From positions 17,179,383 through 17,243,382 of the forward strand of contig NC_092808.1 in NCBI RefSeq assembly GCF_040954645.1: 64,000 nt of DNA, given 5' to 3'. A program made the position numbers and the translations under genes. Each line of letters starts with the position of its first letter. The first letter of the stretch is position 1. Below the pieces are notes generated by a model, which saw only the letters and a program-made list of their open reading frames with translations, had not been told where the DNA came from and did not search any database. Shown in pieces: positions 36,038 to 51,200 of this stretch. Source of the stretch: Diabrotica undecimpunctata (taxonomy: Eukaryota; Arthropoda; Insecta; Coleoptera; Chrysomelidae).

Positions 36038-37930
36038 GGTCTATAGTAGAAGCCACAGTTAGAATGCAGTGCAGGTAAAATAGGCAATGTATTTCTTACG
36101 GGAGAACGACCGACCACGTTGCCGGTTTGCCCCAAGCGGCGCATCAGGACAGGATTTAAGGATCATAGAAAAGACTGTCATTATTGTTTTTGATTCAATC
36201 ATTGATGTATAAATAAGAGTTACATTGTCGAACTAAACAATAATATTAGGAAAAATACTATAAAAAAAGTAAAATATATCAAAAACTCATTGTCGATAGC
36301 TTATCTATATTTATCAATTTTCAATAGCTTCAATTGTTAACGCATTCTTTTGGAAAATAAAGATCATTATAAAGTCATTAGGAGAAGCGAATCAGTTTTA
36401 ATCTCCATTGTCCACGAAAAGCAAACATGCTTCTTTGTCGATTTGGGTACTGGCCATTAGACCAAAAATTTGTTGGCAAAAACTATGAAAGCTCAGTTCT
36501 ATTTCATTTTCGCAAGCGAATGAAAGTACCTACATCATGGAGCCGTTGCCAGTATCAATCTGTCGTGAATTTCAAACAGGGTATGATTCTTAGTGTGCAA
36601 GTAAAGCGTGTGGTGTTAAATGTATTGAACTATCCTCTGAACTTAAAAATTGGTGACAGCTTGACTATAACTGTGGAAAAAGTTTCGAAAATGTGCGGTG
36701 TGAGTGTTCGCAAAATTTATGACATCCGCGAAGAGCCTCAGTAAGGAGAACTAAAACCGGTGAACTAAAAAGGAAGAAAAACTGTTTCCAGTCAAATTCA
36801 AGTGATAATACTTACGATGAGGGAGTAAAATCTCGAATAAGGAAAATTGTCCATGATTTTTTTTTGGAAAATATACCACTATCCGTCAACAGCACAATGA
36901 ACAGAGTGAAGGATGATAAGAACCTACCATCTTTTTCAAAAACCACATTTCGTAGGCTATTAAATGACATCGGTTTTGAATATGGTAAAAGAGGTCGAGA
37001 TTCGATAATGATGGAAAGAAAAGATATAATCTGGAGACACAAGTACCTCAGACAAATAAAAACATTAAGTAAGAAGGATAATGTAAACCTTGTTTATACC
37101 GATGAGTCTTGGACTAACGTCAGTGCTTCAGTCAAAAAGGAATAGAGGGACACAGCGATCAAGAATCCCCGAGATGCCTTCATAAAAGGGCTCTCTACTG
37201 GACTGAAAGTTCCAACCCAAAGAGGTTCTCGGTTTGTTCTTCTTCATGCTGGAAGCGAAACTGGTTTTGTGGCATGGGCCGAATTAACTTTCTTGGCCAA
37301 GAAAGGAACCGCTGATTACCACGACGAAATGAACGGTTAATTAACGTAGAAGACGTTAATTAGACATATAGACAATAAGACAGAGAAAACGTTGTCGTTT
37401 TGGATAACGCGTCATACCACTCCCGCAAATTTGATTTCCCGAAAAAATTGTGGAACGGAAGGCAAATCAAGGATTGGCTAATCAAAAAGAACATTTTTAT
37501 TCGAGGAAGATTACCTAAAAAGTGAATTACTGAATACTGCGGCCGCATTTAGAGACGAGTACGACAAGTACAAAATTGAAACAATTGCGGAAAATATGGC
37601 GTTAAGATTTTGAGACTGCCGCCTTACCATTGCCAGCTGAATTCGATTGAAATGGTGTGGAGTCAAGTGAAAAGGTATGTGGCTTCAAACAACGACCATT
37701 AAAAAAAAAGACTGTACAACGGTAGATTGAAGATAATTTGCAGGAAGATATTAAACCGGTGATAATATAGGAGATGATTCAGAGGTTGAGGACGATTTAT
37801 TCTCTTATTTAACTCAGTTAAATTCTTCTTCTTACGGTGCCTATCCGTTCCGGATGTTGGCGATCAGCATGGCTATCCTAACTTTGCTTGCTGCTATTCT
37901 GAATAGTCCAAATTCAGTTAAATTAATGAG
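36038..37930 (+). mobile_element. Tc1-like (DDE_3) transposon, decayed copy 2
   Basis: The left end at about 36038 resembles the left terminal repeat of copy 1 at 49275 (CTATAG ... TGCAGT-C-GGTAA). The broken transposase reads: an N-terminal DNA-binding part (36427-36744, MCGVSVRKIYDI), FRRLLNDIGFEYGKRGRDSI, VYTDESWTNVSAS with the first acidic residue, RDAFIKGLSTG, VVLDNASYHSRKF with the second Asp, LRLPPYHCQLNSIEMVWSQV with the third (Glu), and an acidic end. At least four frameshifts or stops. A LINE tail at 37825-37913 sits five bases before the stop codon. No right terminal repeat was found. Confidence 0.75.
37825..37913 (-). mobile_element. 89-bp LINE 3' tail with target duplication
   Basis: Flanked by an 11-bp duplication TCAGTTAAATT at 37814-37824 and 37914-37924. 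The insert starts CTTCTTCTTACGG on the plus strand, the same GAAGAAG-type 3' end as the other LINE insertions, and encodes only the last block (ASKVRIAMLIANI). Confidence 0.88.
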
Positions 37931-37944
37931 TAAATATTTTTGAA

Positions 37945-38085
37945 AAGAAAATGGAAGGCACGAGAGTACCGGTATGGAACGAATACCTATATACGTTAAG
38001 CTTTGCAGACGATCAAGTAGTGATTGCACAAGAGCAAGAACACCTCAGTTACATGATGAAGAAGACATACAAGATCTACAGATTG
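37945..38085 (+). mobile_element. LINE reverse-transcriptase fragment
   Basis: A short plus-strand piece reading VPVWNEYLYTLSFADDQVVI then AQEQEHLSYMMKK. It holds the FADD catalytic box and matches the LINE at 41140-42212 (YTLCFADDQILIAQDHDDLS). Broken on both sides. Confidence 0.75.
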
Positions 38086-38089
38086 ACGA

Positions 38090-39588
38090 CAATAAATATA
38101 AAGGATTTTTACTTAAATTTTTTGTGATACATGGTATACAGCCAGCTATAGGAACTTGGTTTCCTTGTGGATCAGAAGGACCTAGTCTCTCGCGTGCTAC
38201 ATATTTCAAGAAACATAATGTGTCAATTTTCTTTGATAAATTGCACCATGTCTTGACAGGCAAGAAAGCTTTGCCGATGGCTCTAGAATATGGAATCTAG
38301 ATGAAACTGGGACGACAACTGTGCAAAAACCAAAAACGTGATCGCTTGCAAAAGAGTTAAACAAGTGAGTCAAGTAACTAGTGCCGAAAGAGGGTCTTTA
38401 GTACCGACCTGCTGCTTCATAAGTGCTTCAGGAAACACGATTCCACCGGCTATTATATTTCCTAGGGCTCATTTGAAGTCGTATATGCTTTCGTAATGCG
38501 CCAACTTGTAGTTTGACACTTGCCACATCTTCAGGCTGGATGAACAGTGAGTTGTTTGTGGAAGTTGATGACTACGAAAGCCATCTTTCAATTGAATGTG
38601 TGGATTTGGACAAATCCAATGGAGTTACTATTTTTACCTTTTCGTCCCATTGCAGTATTTTCTCTTATGATCGGGAGCAGAAGATTTTCTTCCTAGTTCC
38701 GCCACAGATCGGCCTGAACAGTCAGCATCTTCAAATGGTACTGTCGAATCTCTAGTTTCAGATTTCTGCACAAATGAAAAGGATCCTACTTCTAATCTTG
38801 ATACTGTGATAAAACTTACTATTGACCATGATTCTAAAGTAACCGTGGTTACAAAAAAATTGTTTTCGAGCTCTCAAGAGTTTCGAGGCTACCCTAAAGC
38901 CACTCCAAGAAAACGAGTGCATAACAGAAAATGCGAAAAAAGTTTCATTCCAACAGACACTCCAGAAAAAATTGAACTTCAAACAAAGAACGCCTAAAAA
39001 CGCAAAGCTAGAGCTAATACAGTAAAAAAAACGATTTATCGATTCCGAAAATAGTTGGTTAAGTAACCAAAATCCCTGAACAGCTCATCTGAATATGATG
39101 CCGATCTTGATGCTCTAATAACATGATTGGAAGGACCAGATAGAAATGCAGTCATTGATGACTATGTTCTTGTAAAGTTCGCAAGCAAAAAGTCAGTAAA
39201 ATATTTTGTTGGCAAAATTTAATCAAAATCAATTATCTGAGAAGAAAAAATAAATCGAACAAGTTCTTTTATCCAAACGTTCTTGAAGTTACTAGAGTTT
39301 TATCGCAAGGTATAGTGATGATTTTACCTGCACCAGTGTTATATGAAAAATCAAAGAGGCAAATTAATTGTGTTCAGTTCGAAGTGAATTTTTGCGCACT
39401 ACATGTCTAAGGAACGATGTCTCGTTGTGGACCATTGTGTGTCTCAGTGTGGATCACTGTGGGACACGATGAACACTTTGCAATGTCAAAAAGAATTTTT
39501 TTTACACTTACGTTTTCAAGTTCAAATATATTTCTGTTGTGTATTTTTGTAAAATAAATGTCAATTTACAGGATTATTTGTTTGTTTT

Positions 39589-39674
<86 letters not shown>

Positions 39675-39735
39675 AAAGTGAAAAAATCTCAAATGACTAA
39701 AAACCGTCTCACTGTGGACCACTCTCCCCTACAGT
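38090..39735 (+). mobile_element. pogo/Tigger-like DDE_1 transposon remnant
   Basis: Plus-strand pieces in several frames: LSRATYFKKHNVSIFFDKL, ETGTTTVQKPKNVIA and KRVKQVSQVT (near 38305-38380), CCFISASGNTIPPAIIFPRA, SSGWMNSELFVEV, DDYESHLSIECVDL (one catalytic Asp), GVTIFTFSSHCS, and later DDYVLVKFASKKSVKYFVGK near 39155-39220. This is the order of pogo/jerky-type DDE_1 transposases. CACTGTGGACCACTCTCCCCTA at 39709-39730 may be its right end. A (TA)n tract has expanded inside. Dead. Confidence 0.65.
39591..39671. repeat. (TA)n microsatellite
   Basis: About 80 bases of pure AT repeats. Confidence 0.95.
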
Positions 39736-40189
39736 ATATCGATATTCAAATTAATTTTGATAGAATTATAGTCACTTCTAAAGACAAATAGAAGTTTAGT
39801 GCTGATTTGACAATTAGTATTGTTATGATTAGCAATGGGAATTTGTTAATTACTAATTTATTAAACAGAGTTTCAACAGAGTTAAACCAAAATATTGCAC
39901 TTTTTCCCGCAAAATCTAAATTAGCAATTTTATTTAATAAATTTCAATAGTAGATACTTTTAAATCTTTTTACCCATTGTTTTTATCCGTTAAAATAAAA
40001 AATGATTTCCTAAAATTTACGCATATTATTAATTTTGCGTCATTTGTCAAAATGATTAAAAACGGAGTGGTACATGAAAAATCAACGTCTTTATTGTCGA
40101 GGAAGACCTTAAAATTATTGTACGTTTTGCAGCTACAATTCGCCGATTTCCTTCAAATATTGTCGGAATGGTGATTTGACTGCATCAAA
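39736..40189. other. A+T-rich spacer
   Basis: No coding or structural feature recognised. Confidence 0.5.
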
Positions 40190-41000
40190 ATCGGGCAACC
40201 TTCAAAAAATCTTAAATCTTCTTCGTTAACAAAGTTGGCTATCATTAAGGCTATCTTTACACTGACACTGCTGCTCTAAACAGCTCAACAGAGTTACAGG
40301 TGTAACATTGTCTTAAATTATTTAGCCAGAATATACGTCGTGTTCATATGCTTGTTTTGATCAGTATCTTTTACATATCTCTCTCCTCTTATGACATATT
40401 CCAAATACTGCAACTTTCTTATTTTAATTGTATTCAAAACCACCTTTCGTTTTTCATTCTCTTCATAACGTCGTAGTCCGTAACCTTATCCAGCTTTTTT
40501 AAAATTCTCCTGTATGAGATGTCTACAATGTCTTGGGTTAGTGTCCACGTCTCAATTTCGTGTAACAGCATCGAAAACACAACACCTCAGTATTCTTACT
40601 TTGAGTTGCAGGCTCAGATCTGTGCTGCAAAGTACTTTTCTAATATTACTAAATGTTGCTTGGGCTTTTCCTGTTAGCTTTTTTAAAATTCTCCTGTAAG
40701 TCCGCATTTCAAACGCTTTTATTCTGTTGCTAACGTCTTGGGTTAGTGTCCATGTCTCCATTTCGTGTAACAGCATCGAAAACACAACAACTCAGTATTC
40801 TTACTTTGATTTGCAGGCCCAGATCATTGCTGCAAAGTACTTTTCTACTATTACTAAATGTTAGTCCTATTCTTGATTTGCTTTGTTGCGTATAATCGTT
40901 GTTTCGGTTATGACTGTTCCCAAGTATGTATATCTGGCCACTTTTTGAACGAGTTCATCATTAATCCATAACCTCTCTGGTTGTTTATCTATCCAATGGT
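40190..41000 (-). mobile_element. LINE 3' fragment with an internal tandem duplication
   Basis: Minus-strand blocks ETWTLTQDVSNRIKAFEMR, TYRRILKKL and LQLKVRILRCCVFDAV are the usual C-terminal part of an insect LINE. A segment is present twice (see 40492-40862). Broken by stops. Confidence 0.7.
40492..40862. repeat. tandem duplication of about 170-187 bp
   Basis: Copies at 40492-40657 and 40676-40862 share AGCTTTTTTAAAATTCTCCT at the start and CTTTTCTA-TATTACTAAATGTT at the end, with clear divergence and an internal length difference between them. It duplicates part of the LINE fragment. Confidence 0.8.
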
Positions 41001-41139
41001 CATGAATTTCGTCTTTTTGATATTTAAAGTTGGTCCGCCCTCTTCGCTACAATCGACAAGCTTATCAATCAGAACATGCAATTCTTCAATCGAATTATTA
41101 ACTTATCATCCATGTATTTTTCATTTTTCGGTTATAGAT

Positions 41140-42212
41140 AATTTGCTTATGACAGTGTACCCCTCAGTAAACTATGGTCAACCCTACAGCAAACCAACAT
41201 TAAGCATGGTCTTATCAAAGCAGTCCAAAGTCTGTATAATGGAACGACTGCAAAAATTAAAACTGGATCAAAGATATCTGAGGGATTTAAGGTCACGAAA
41301 GGACTAAAGCAGGGTTGCTGTATTTCGCCTACCCTTTTCAAAATTTATCTGCACTAAGCACTCAAGCTGTGGAAAAGAAAATGTAATGGCATGGGAATCC
41401 CTCTCAACGACGAGACTACACTGTACACCTTATGTTTCGCTGATGACCAAATACTGATTGCTCAGGATCATGACGACTTGAGTTACATGACTCGGAAGCT
41501 AATAGAAGAATATAACAAACGGGGTCTCGAAGTCAATATTAAGAAAACTGAAACCATGCGTATTGGAGGGACAAAGCAGTCCATTATATTAGACGATGGG
41601 GTAGAAATTAGACACTGTGATGAATACAAGTACCTGGGTATGAAGATAACTTAAGATGGAACACTCGATGCTGCTATAAAAGACAGAGACATACAAGGTA
41701 GAAAAGCCATATCCATGATGAACGGCATTGTGTGGGACCAAACAATATCTAAAGCGAAAAAAACAACTCATATACAACACCATACTTAAAAGTGTAATCA
41801 CATATGGCAGTGAAGTTTGGCCAGTGAAACAAAGAACAGAGAAACTGTTAATAGCAACAGAAATGGACTTCTGGAGAAGAGCAGCAGGCAAATCAAGAAG
41901 AGATCGGATACCAAATGAGAGAATACGAGAAATAATGGGAACCAAGCATACAATAGTTGATGACATAAAAACAAAACAGTTAATATGGTACGGCCGTGTA
42001 CAGAGAATGCCAGATGACAGGATTCCGAAACAGATTTTGACGTGGACACCATAAGGAAGAAGAAAAAGAGGAAGGCCGAGAAGAAGCTGGAGAGAGGGAA
42101 TTGAAAAAGAACTAGAGGAAAGAGAAATCCCTCCAGGCCTATGGTTAAATAGAGAAGAATGGCGGTTAGGAGTCGGAGAACGCTGTGAACCGATAGTAGT
42201 AGTAGTAGTAGG
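41140..42212 (+). mobile_element. LINE 3' part with (TAG)n tail
   Basis: Plus-strand reverse transcriptase from YDSVPLSKLWSTLQQ, through TKGLKQGCCISPTLFKIYL, YTLCFADDQILIAQDHDDLS (catalytic FADD), KRGLEVNIKKTETMRIGG and YKYLGMKIT, a stop and one frameshift, then VITYGSEVWPVKQRTEKLL, DFWRRAAGKSRRDRIPN, RQLIWYGRV-like text and RKRGRPRRSWREGIEKELEE. It ends with a (TAG)n run at 42195-42209, a usual kind of LINE 3' tail. 5'-truncated. Confidence 0.85.
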
Positions 42213-43640
42213 AAAATAACAAAATTATTATATACTATAAACGTTTGTTTAATCTGAAATTTATTTCTCTAAACATTTGTTATCACATCCACATATATCA
42301 ATAAATTCATTTAATGTATGTGTAAACACAATAAATAAAAAAGATTTAAGCCAATAAAGGTAAAAGAAAACTTAAAAAAGTCCATTAAAATGATATTCAA
42401 CTTTAAAACAAACGAAAAAACGTTTTTTTTTGCACTCTATTTTTAAACATAACAAGCAATTCACGCTTATATTATTAGTTGAAAACTAAAACGATCATTA
42501 TTATTAACAACATTATTTCTACATCAGAAACGATGTTCCTTTTTCTACTAATTCCATTCTACGAGATCAATACGAACTTATATTGTCATAGAACTACGAA
42601 CTGAGTCAATCCTAGAGAGAAATATTCACGAGCATCTGTATGGATTAATTTTATTAATTTAATTAATTTTAATATCGAAAGTAGTGAAATGGATATGGCG
42701 TTTCCAAAGTAATCTAATATATTGTGAGCGATTCCTTATTCAATTTAAAACCCAAAAGTTCCTATAAACATGTGTGAAATGCTTTGTCAATATTGGGATA
42801 GTTTATTTTTTTATAAACGACTCTGTCAGTGAAATGTATTGGTATCGCCACAGGTATCATAAAAGTTAATTAAAACAACATTGTTGAAATAAAAACTAGA
42901 TTTTTTCGCAAAAGACGCCAGAGCAGTAGATCTACAATGTCAAAAATTATAGGGGAGAACGGGGAAATTTCGCGCAATTAAGTAACTAGTAAACTGTTAT
43001 ATATTATGATAAACTGTGTAAGTTAGGTTTTAGAGCAACTGGAATCGAACTAAAAATGTCCTTTGCCAAGCGCTAACGAAATGAACAAAAGGTAGCGTGG
43101 TTTTTTTCAATACAAATATGACAAACAAAATTTACTACTTGTAGTTAGGTGGAAGGATAATAGTATTGTGAATATGATGAGGAATTACGATAATATACAT
43201 CCACTTTCTAGTGTCAAACGTTGGTCCAAACTTGAACAAAACAAAACAAAATAATAAGCGATAAGTCTAACAGGTGCTGCTTTCTAGCGGCAAGTTACTT
43301 AGCCTCCAAGCCAACTATGAGTAGGGCTTGGAAGAGAAGATATACAAGTGCACTTGTTACCCCTGTTCCACTGTGTCAGATTGTTAGTTGAGTTTGTTAT
43401 CATTTTGGATGGGGAGTGGTACTACGTTATTATAAACTACAGTATTTCTAAGAAGAGTTCGTTTTGTTTCTTTGCGGAATACGCAGCCAGTGATAGGGGA
43501 TTTAGCTGCTAATGCGTTTCCATCACCAAAGCAGACTGACAAGAAAAGAATTCGGAGGCTAGATAAGTGAAAAAAAAACAGGGCTAAAATAACAAGAACG
43601 AAGGTGGATGTTAGGAAATATCAAGCCTTCCCCCATGTGT
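42213..43640. other. spacer, nothing firm recognised
   Basis: A+T-rich to about 42940. From 42947 (TATAGGGGAGAACGGGG) the sequence is more complex and may belong to the element that carries the SDNCGGQNK motif downstream, but no frame longer than about 40 codons supports that. Confidence 0.35.
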
Positions 43641-43712
43641 GAAACACATAACGGCATTTAGCGACAACTGTGGAGGTCAAAATAAGAGTCATTTGACAGT
43701 CAAATTTTGGCT
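43641..43712 (+). pseudogene. fragment with the SDNCGGQNK signature (DUF7869-like)
   Basis: ITAFSDNCGGQNKSHLTVKFW is the signature block of the DUF7869 proteins of insect mobile elements. Only about 24 residues remain before LINE sequence begins in the same frame, so it is a relic interrupted by a LINE. Confidence 0.5.
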
Positions 43713-44080
43713 CTACGTTGTCAGAATTTACAAAACAGTCATCAGACCAATAATGACATACGCGGCAGAAACAAGACCTGACACAGAGAGGACAAAATTG
43801 ATGTTAGAAACAGCAGAGATGAAAACACTTAGAAAAATTGATGGTAAGACACTATCGGGCAGAGCTAGAAATACAGATATACGATGTACATGCAAGATAG
43901 AGAACATCAAGAACTGGGTAAGAAATTGAAGAGTAGAATGGAACGATCATATAAGCCGAATGACAACAAATAGAGTAGTAAAGACGGCAAGAGACGGTTC
44001 CCCAATAGGAAGACGATCAGTAGGAAGAACACGAAGTGTGACCAAGACTTTGGTTTTGATAGAGTTAAAAAAGAAAAAAA
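43713..44080 (+). mobile_element. LINE C-terminal fragment
   Basis: The plus strand reads VVRIYKTVIRPIMTYAAETR, TEMKTLRKI-like text, GRARNTDIRCTCKIENIKNW, VEWNDHISRM and SPIGRRSVGR, the usual order at the end of an insect LINE. One stop splits it. It follows directly on the DUF7869-like fragment. Confidence 0.65.
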
Positions 44081-45222
44081 CTAAAAAGAACCTTATGTAC
44101 CTCAACATTGAATGGAGCTGGTAACTTCTACAAGTAGAAAGTTCTTTACAGTACAGATGAAAAATGACGATATTTTAGACTTTCAAACACTTCGACAAAC
44201 TTCAAGAAGAGCGTAAGTGGAATACAGAGCATGCAATGGTTACATTTACAACAGGAAAAACCTTTAACCTTGTTTTACAAGAAAGCAGCATCATAGAAGA
44301 GTTTAGTGAGCTTGCTATGAAACCCATCCGAGCTGGCAAAAACTCTGCCCTTCTGTCAGTACCGATTGATGAAGCAAGCTAAATATTCAAATCTTCAACC
44401 GTTACTCAACTACGTACCTCCGATTTACCATGAGTTTTTATAAATCTGCGACATGATGGTCAACAAGCTTGAGAACTAGCAAACTTAGAAGAAGCAGAAG
44501 TCAAAAATGATGATTTGGATTAGCATTACGACACTGATAAATAATCGTAATAGTAGTAATAATGTCTGTAATAATCAGTACATTACATCATAAGTGAATT
44601 ATATATTAGTGTTATGGTGAAGAATAAATTTGTACAAAAACTTAATGATCTTTTTGCATTTTTCACCTTTATATTGCATTTCTTAGAAGTAAAAGGGTAA
44701 AAGTGCTACTTAGCAACCTAAAAATAGCTCCAAAATGAGTAGACAATAAAATTATGATTTTTTGTTACCAATAATAATAAATAACGCCTACAGTTACTAA
44801 ACTGGAGATGAAAAACTAGCATTAAAAAATCATGGCAATTACAGTGAAGGCTTAACTTCAAATGACATTTACTCAAAATTTACTTTTTGTCACTTATACC
44901 CCTTTACTTATAGGGTCCTCATTTACGATTGATCAGTGCTGTGAAATCATTTTAACAAAGAATGAACAATCGTTGATGACGCAAAACGGATTTAGTAGAA
45001 AAAATCGTAAATAAAACAATTTAAACATAACTGAAATTATATATGAAAATAAAATTATAAAACGGGTTAGTATTACAAATTCTGAAAGATTCACTCCCAC
45101 TTGACAATTTTCAAGAAGTGTGAATTTCACCCTAAGACATGGTAGAGGTATTTACACATGGAATTAGCTGCACTTGCACTAATCTGAAGTGAGTTCTGGT
45201 CAATTTTATGTACATGGAATTG
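44081..45222. other. downstream flank of DOT1L, no gene recognised
   Basis: A plus-strand piece at about 44200-44380 (KWNTEHAMVTFTTGKTFNLV, then LQESSIIEEFSELAMKPIRA) looks coding-like but was not assigned; it may belong to the mobile-element relic at 43641. The part next to 45222 must include the DOT1L 3' UTR. No poly(A) run was seen after the DOT1L stop. Confidence 0.4.
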
Positions 45223-48297
<3,075 letters not shown>

Positions 48298-51200
48298 TCA
48301 AATATGACCTTCGTTTAATAACATATATGAAACATTCTCATAAGTAACAAAAGTGATCATAGTAGCAGGTATCACTCTTAATAAATTTGTACCCAAACCT
48401 TTATAAAATCCTTTCCAGCCTTCATACAGCCAAGTTTGTTTGATACAATCTAGTGCTCCTGCATAACTGTAGTGCTGATTCTGTAATCTTGCTCTTATAA
48501 CTTGGTAAGGGTATGTAGTCGCTGCTGCAATTAACTTAGAAGTGGCTGCGAATGTTAAATATTCAATAGTACCTAACTTTGTACTCAATGGCAGTGAACT
48601 GTAGGAACAATACTCTTTCTTTAATTCTTCATACACCATAAACTGCACAGCACCATGGGAGACTCCAAATATACCAGGTAAAAGTCCCTTGTAGTACCCT
48701 CTAAAGCCTTCTTTTTGATAAATTTTTATCAAAGCATCAATCATACCATCATACTTCTTGTGGCCAGCATATTGTAGACATAATCTGGTTTTGACTACCC
48801 AAACAGGATTAGTTAACAGCAATGTCATAAACCCCGACTGGGAAGCCACTAAAAGATGTGTACTTGCACTCAACTTGGTATCTATGTTACCTTCTTTTAA
48901 CCAATTTTTCATAGAGTCATAAAAGAAGAAATACAAGCCCCAAGATGCTCCTGCTCCCCATACATTTGGTGTCACTCCTTGATACAATCCTCTAATACCT
49001 AAAAAAAATATTTACATTAGCAAAAGATATCTTTTTTCTATATAACAGCAAAAAGTTAAGCTAAAATAAAATTCAAGGTAACAATCTTATAATTCATGTA
49101 AAAAAAGTGTCAAAATAGTGTTTTCTGAATTTTGAATTGCTTATATATGTTGCTTATAAAACTGTAAAATAAGTCTTTCTTTTTAATTATCAATAAATTT
49201 TAATAATCATTGTAAAACAATCAACCTATAACTGTGCTAAATAGAGAAAAGTTGGGTTGGCTCATGTACTGGGTCTATAGAAAAGTCACACTGAGAGTGC
49301 AGTACGGGTAAGATACGGCAATGCTTTTCTTATGGAGAATAAACGCGTAGGGTTGTCGATTTTCTCCAGCTGTTGATTGCTCATTGTCTCACAGGACCGG
49401 CTTGGATAAAATGCATCTGCCGGCAGTACGAGTAAAATATTTTATATCATGTATACATATACAGTAGAATAAAAAGGCATTGATGAGTTATTGACAACGA
49501 AAACTATGAATTTTGCATATAAAACGTCAACATGAGATATACAATTGAATCATATTCATAAGAGTAACATTTGAACACCTCTTTACAAGAACAACATACA
49601 ATAACTGTAGTTTTAATGTTTTACATAAAATAGAAAAAACCTACATAATTTCTAGGAAAGAATTTGGAAACTTGGAAATGATATTATTTATAGATATTAT
49701 ATATAATATTCAAATTTCCAATTCTTTCATAGAAATTAGATTTTTTCTATTGTATGTAAAATATTAAAAATACAGTTATGTTGTTTCTATAAATAGGTCT
49801 TCATTTCTTTTGTAAAACTTCTGCTACAAATTACCATCATTAACATAGTCACCTAAATATGGCCATAAACTTGTTTGTCATAATTAGTATTTGATAAACT
49901 CCAAGCTTTCCCTATTTCACCCCCTATCCATCCTTAGGGTGAAAGTGCTTTTGGAAAACGAAACTACACTTCAAAATTTAGTCCGAGTTTCAACAGAGAG
50001 CATGGAGTCCCATAAGTTTAAATCCGGTGAATTATTTAACGGTTGCGCTAAACTCGTAGTGTTAAATGTGTTGTGTTTTTTACAAAATACGGAACAACTT
50101 AATGTAAGTGCTGCTGTAAGACGTACTTCGTTGATGACTGGTGTTAGCGAAAGAAGCATTTACAATTTCAAAAAAGAAAAAGAACAGAGTGGAACGTTGA
50201 AATCGCCAAAAAAACGTAAAAGACGAGTGTGTCAATCAAATTCTAGAATATTCACATATGACGAGGGTGTAAGAAGTATTCTACGGAGAATTGTTCATTC
50301 TTAAAGCATATACATAACTTCATACAAGGTAATGAGAATATACAGCCGTTGTCTCTTTCTACTTTATACAGACTTCTGAAAGATATTGGATTTGTTTATA
50401 AGAAACGTGGCCGAAGAAGCATCATGGTGGAGCGAGAGGATATTATTCATTGGCGCCATAATTATTTGAGAACTATACGACGTTTGCGAAAAGACCATTG
50501 CAATATCATATATTTGGACGAATCGTGGGTTAATGTTAGCCAATCTATAAATTACGAGGAGTGTTATTTGAAATCCGAGCTATTAGAAGCAGCGCGTGCT
50601 TTTAAAGATCAATACGATAAGTATCATCTTGATGAGTATGCTTCACAACATAATGTTTATATTTTAAGGCTTCCTCCATATCACTGCGAATTGAATCCTA
50701 TAGAAATGGTGTGGAACCAAGTTAAGCGATATGTAGGTACCCATAATACCACTTTTAAAAACGACGAGGTACGCCAGTTGATCGACGACGGTTTCGCACG
50801 CGTCACAGAGCAAAATTGGCGCAATTATGTCACTCATGTTGTTGAGAAAACGGAAACTGAGATGTGGACTGCGGACAACCTGCAAGATGACGTAGACCAA
50901 TTGATAATACACGCGAACACAGGGGAGAGTAGCGAAAGCGAATCCGACATCACGGATGTAGAGGACGACTTTAGTATAATTAATTGAATATCTGTGAGCA
51001 ACCTCGATTATTTTACACTGTATAACCAATAAAATGCATTTACCAGTCCAATCAGAGTATGGGCTTTTCGGATATTGGGCTGGGTGCACGGAAATCGAGT
51101 TCCCGGAGGTTCCACCCTGTATATTTATAGCTATCAAGAAATGTAATTTAAAATATATTTGTTAGTTTAATAAAGTATAAATATAATATAATGTTAAATA

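Noticed and set aside
39558..39791. Open frame with a long Ile-Tyr repeat
   Set aside because: It is the (TA)n microsatellite translated.
42947..43400. TATAGGGGAGAACGGGG as a terminal repeat of a pogo-like element
   Set aside because: It resembles the possible pogo-like end at 39709-39730 only loosely, and no partner end was found at a sensible distance.
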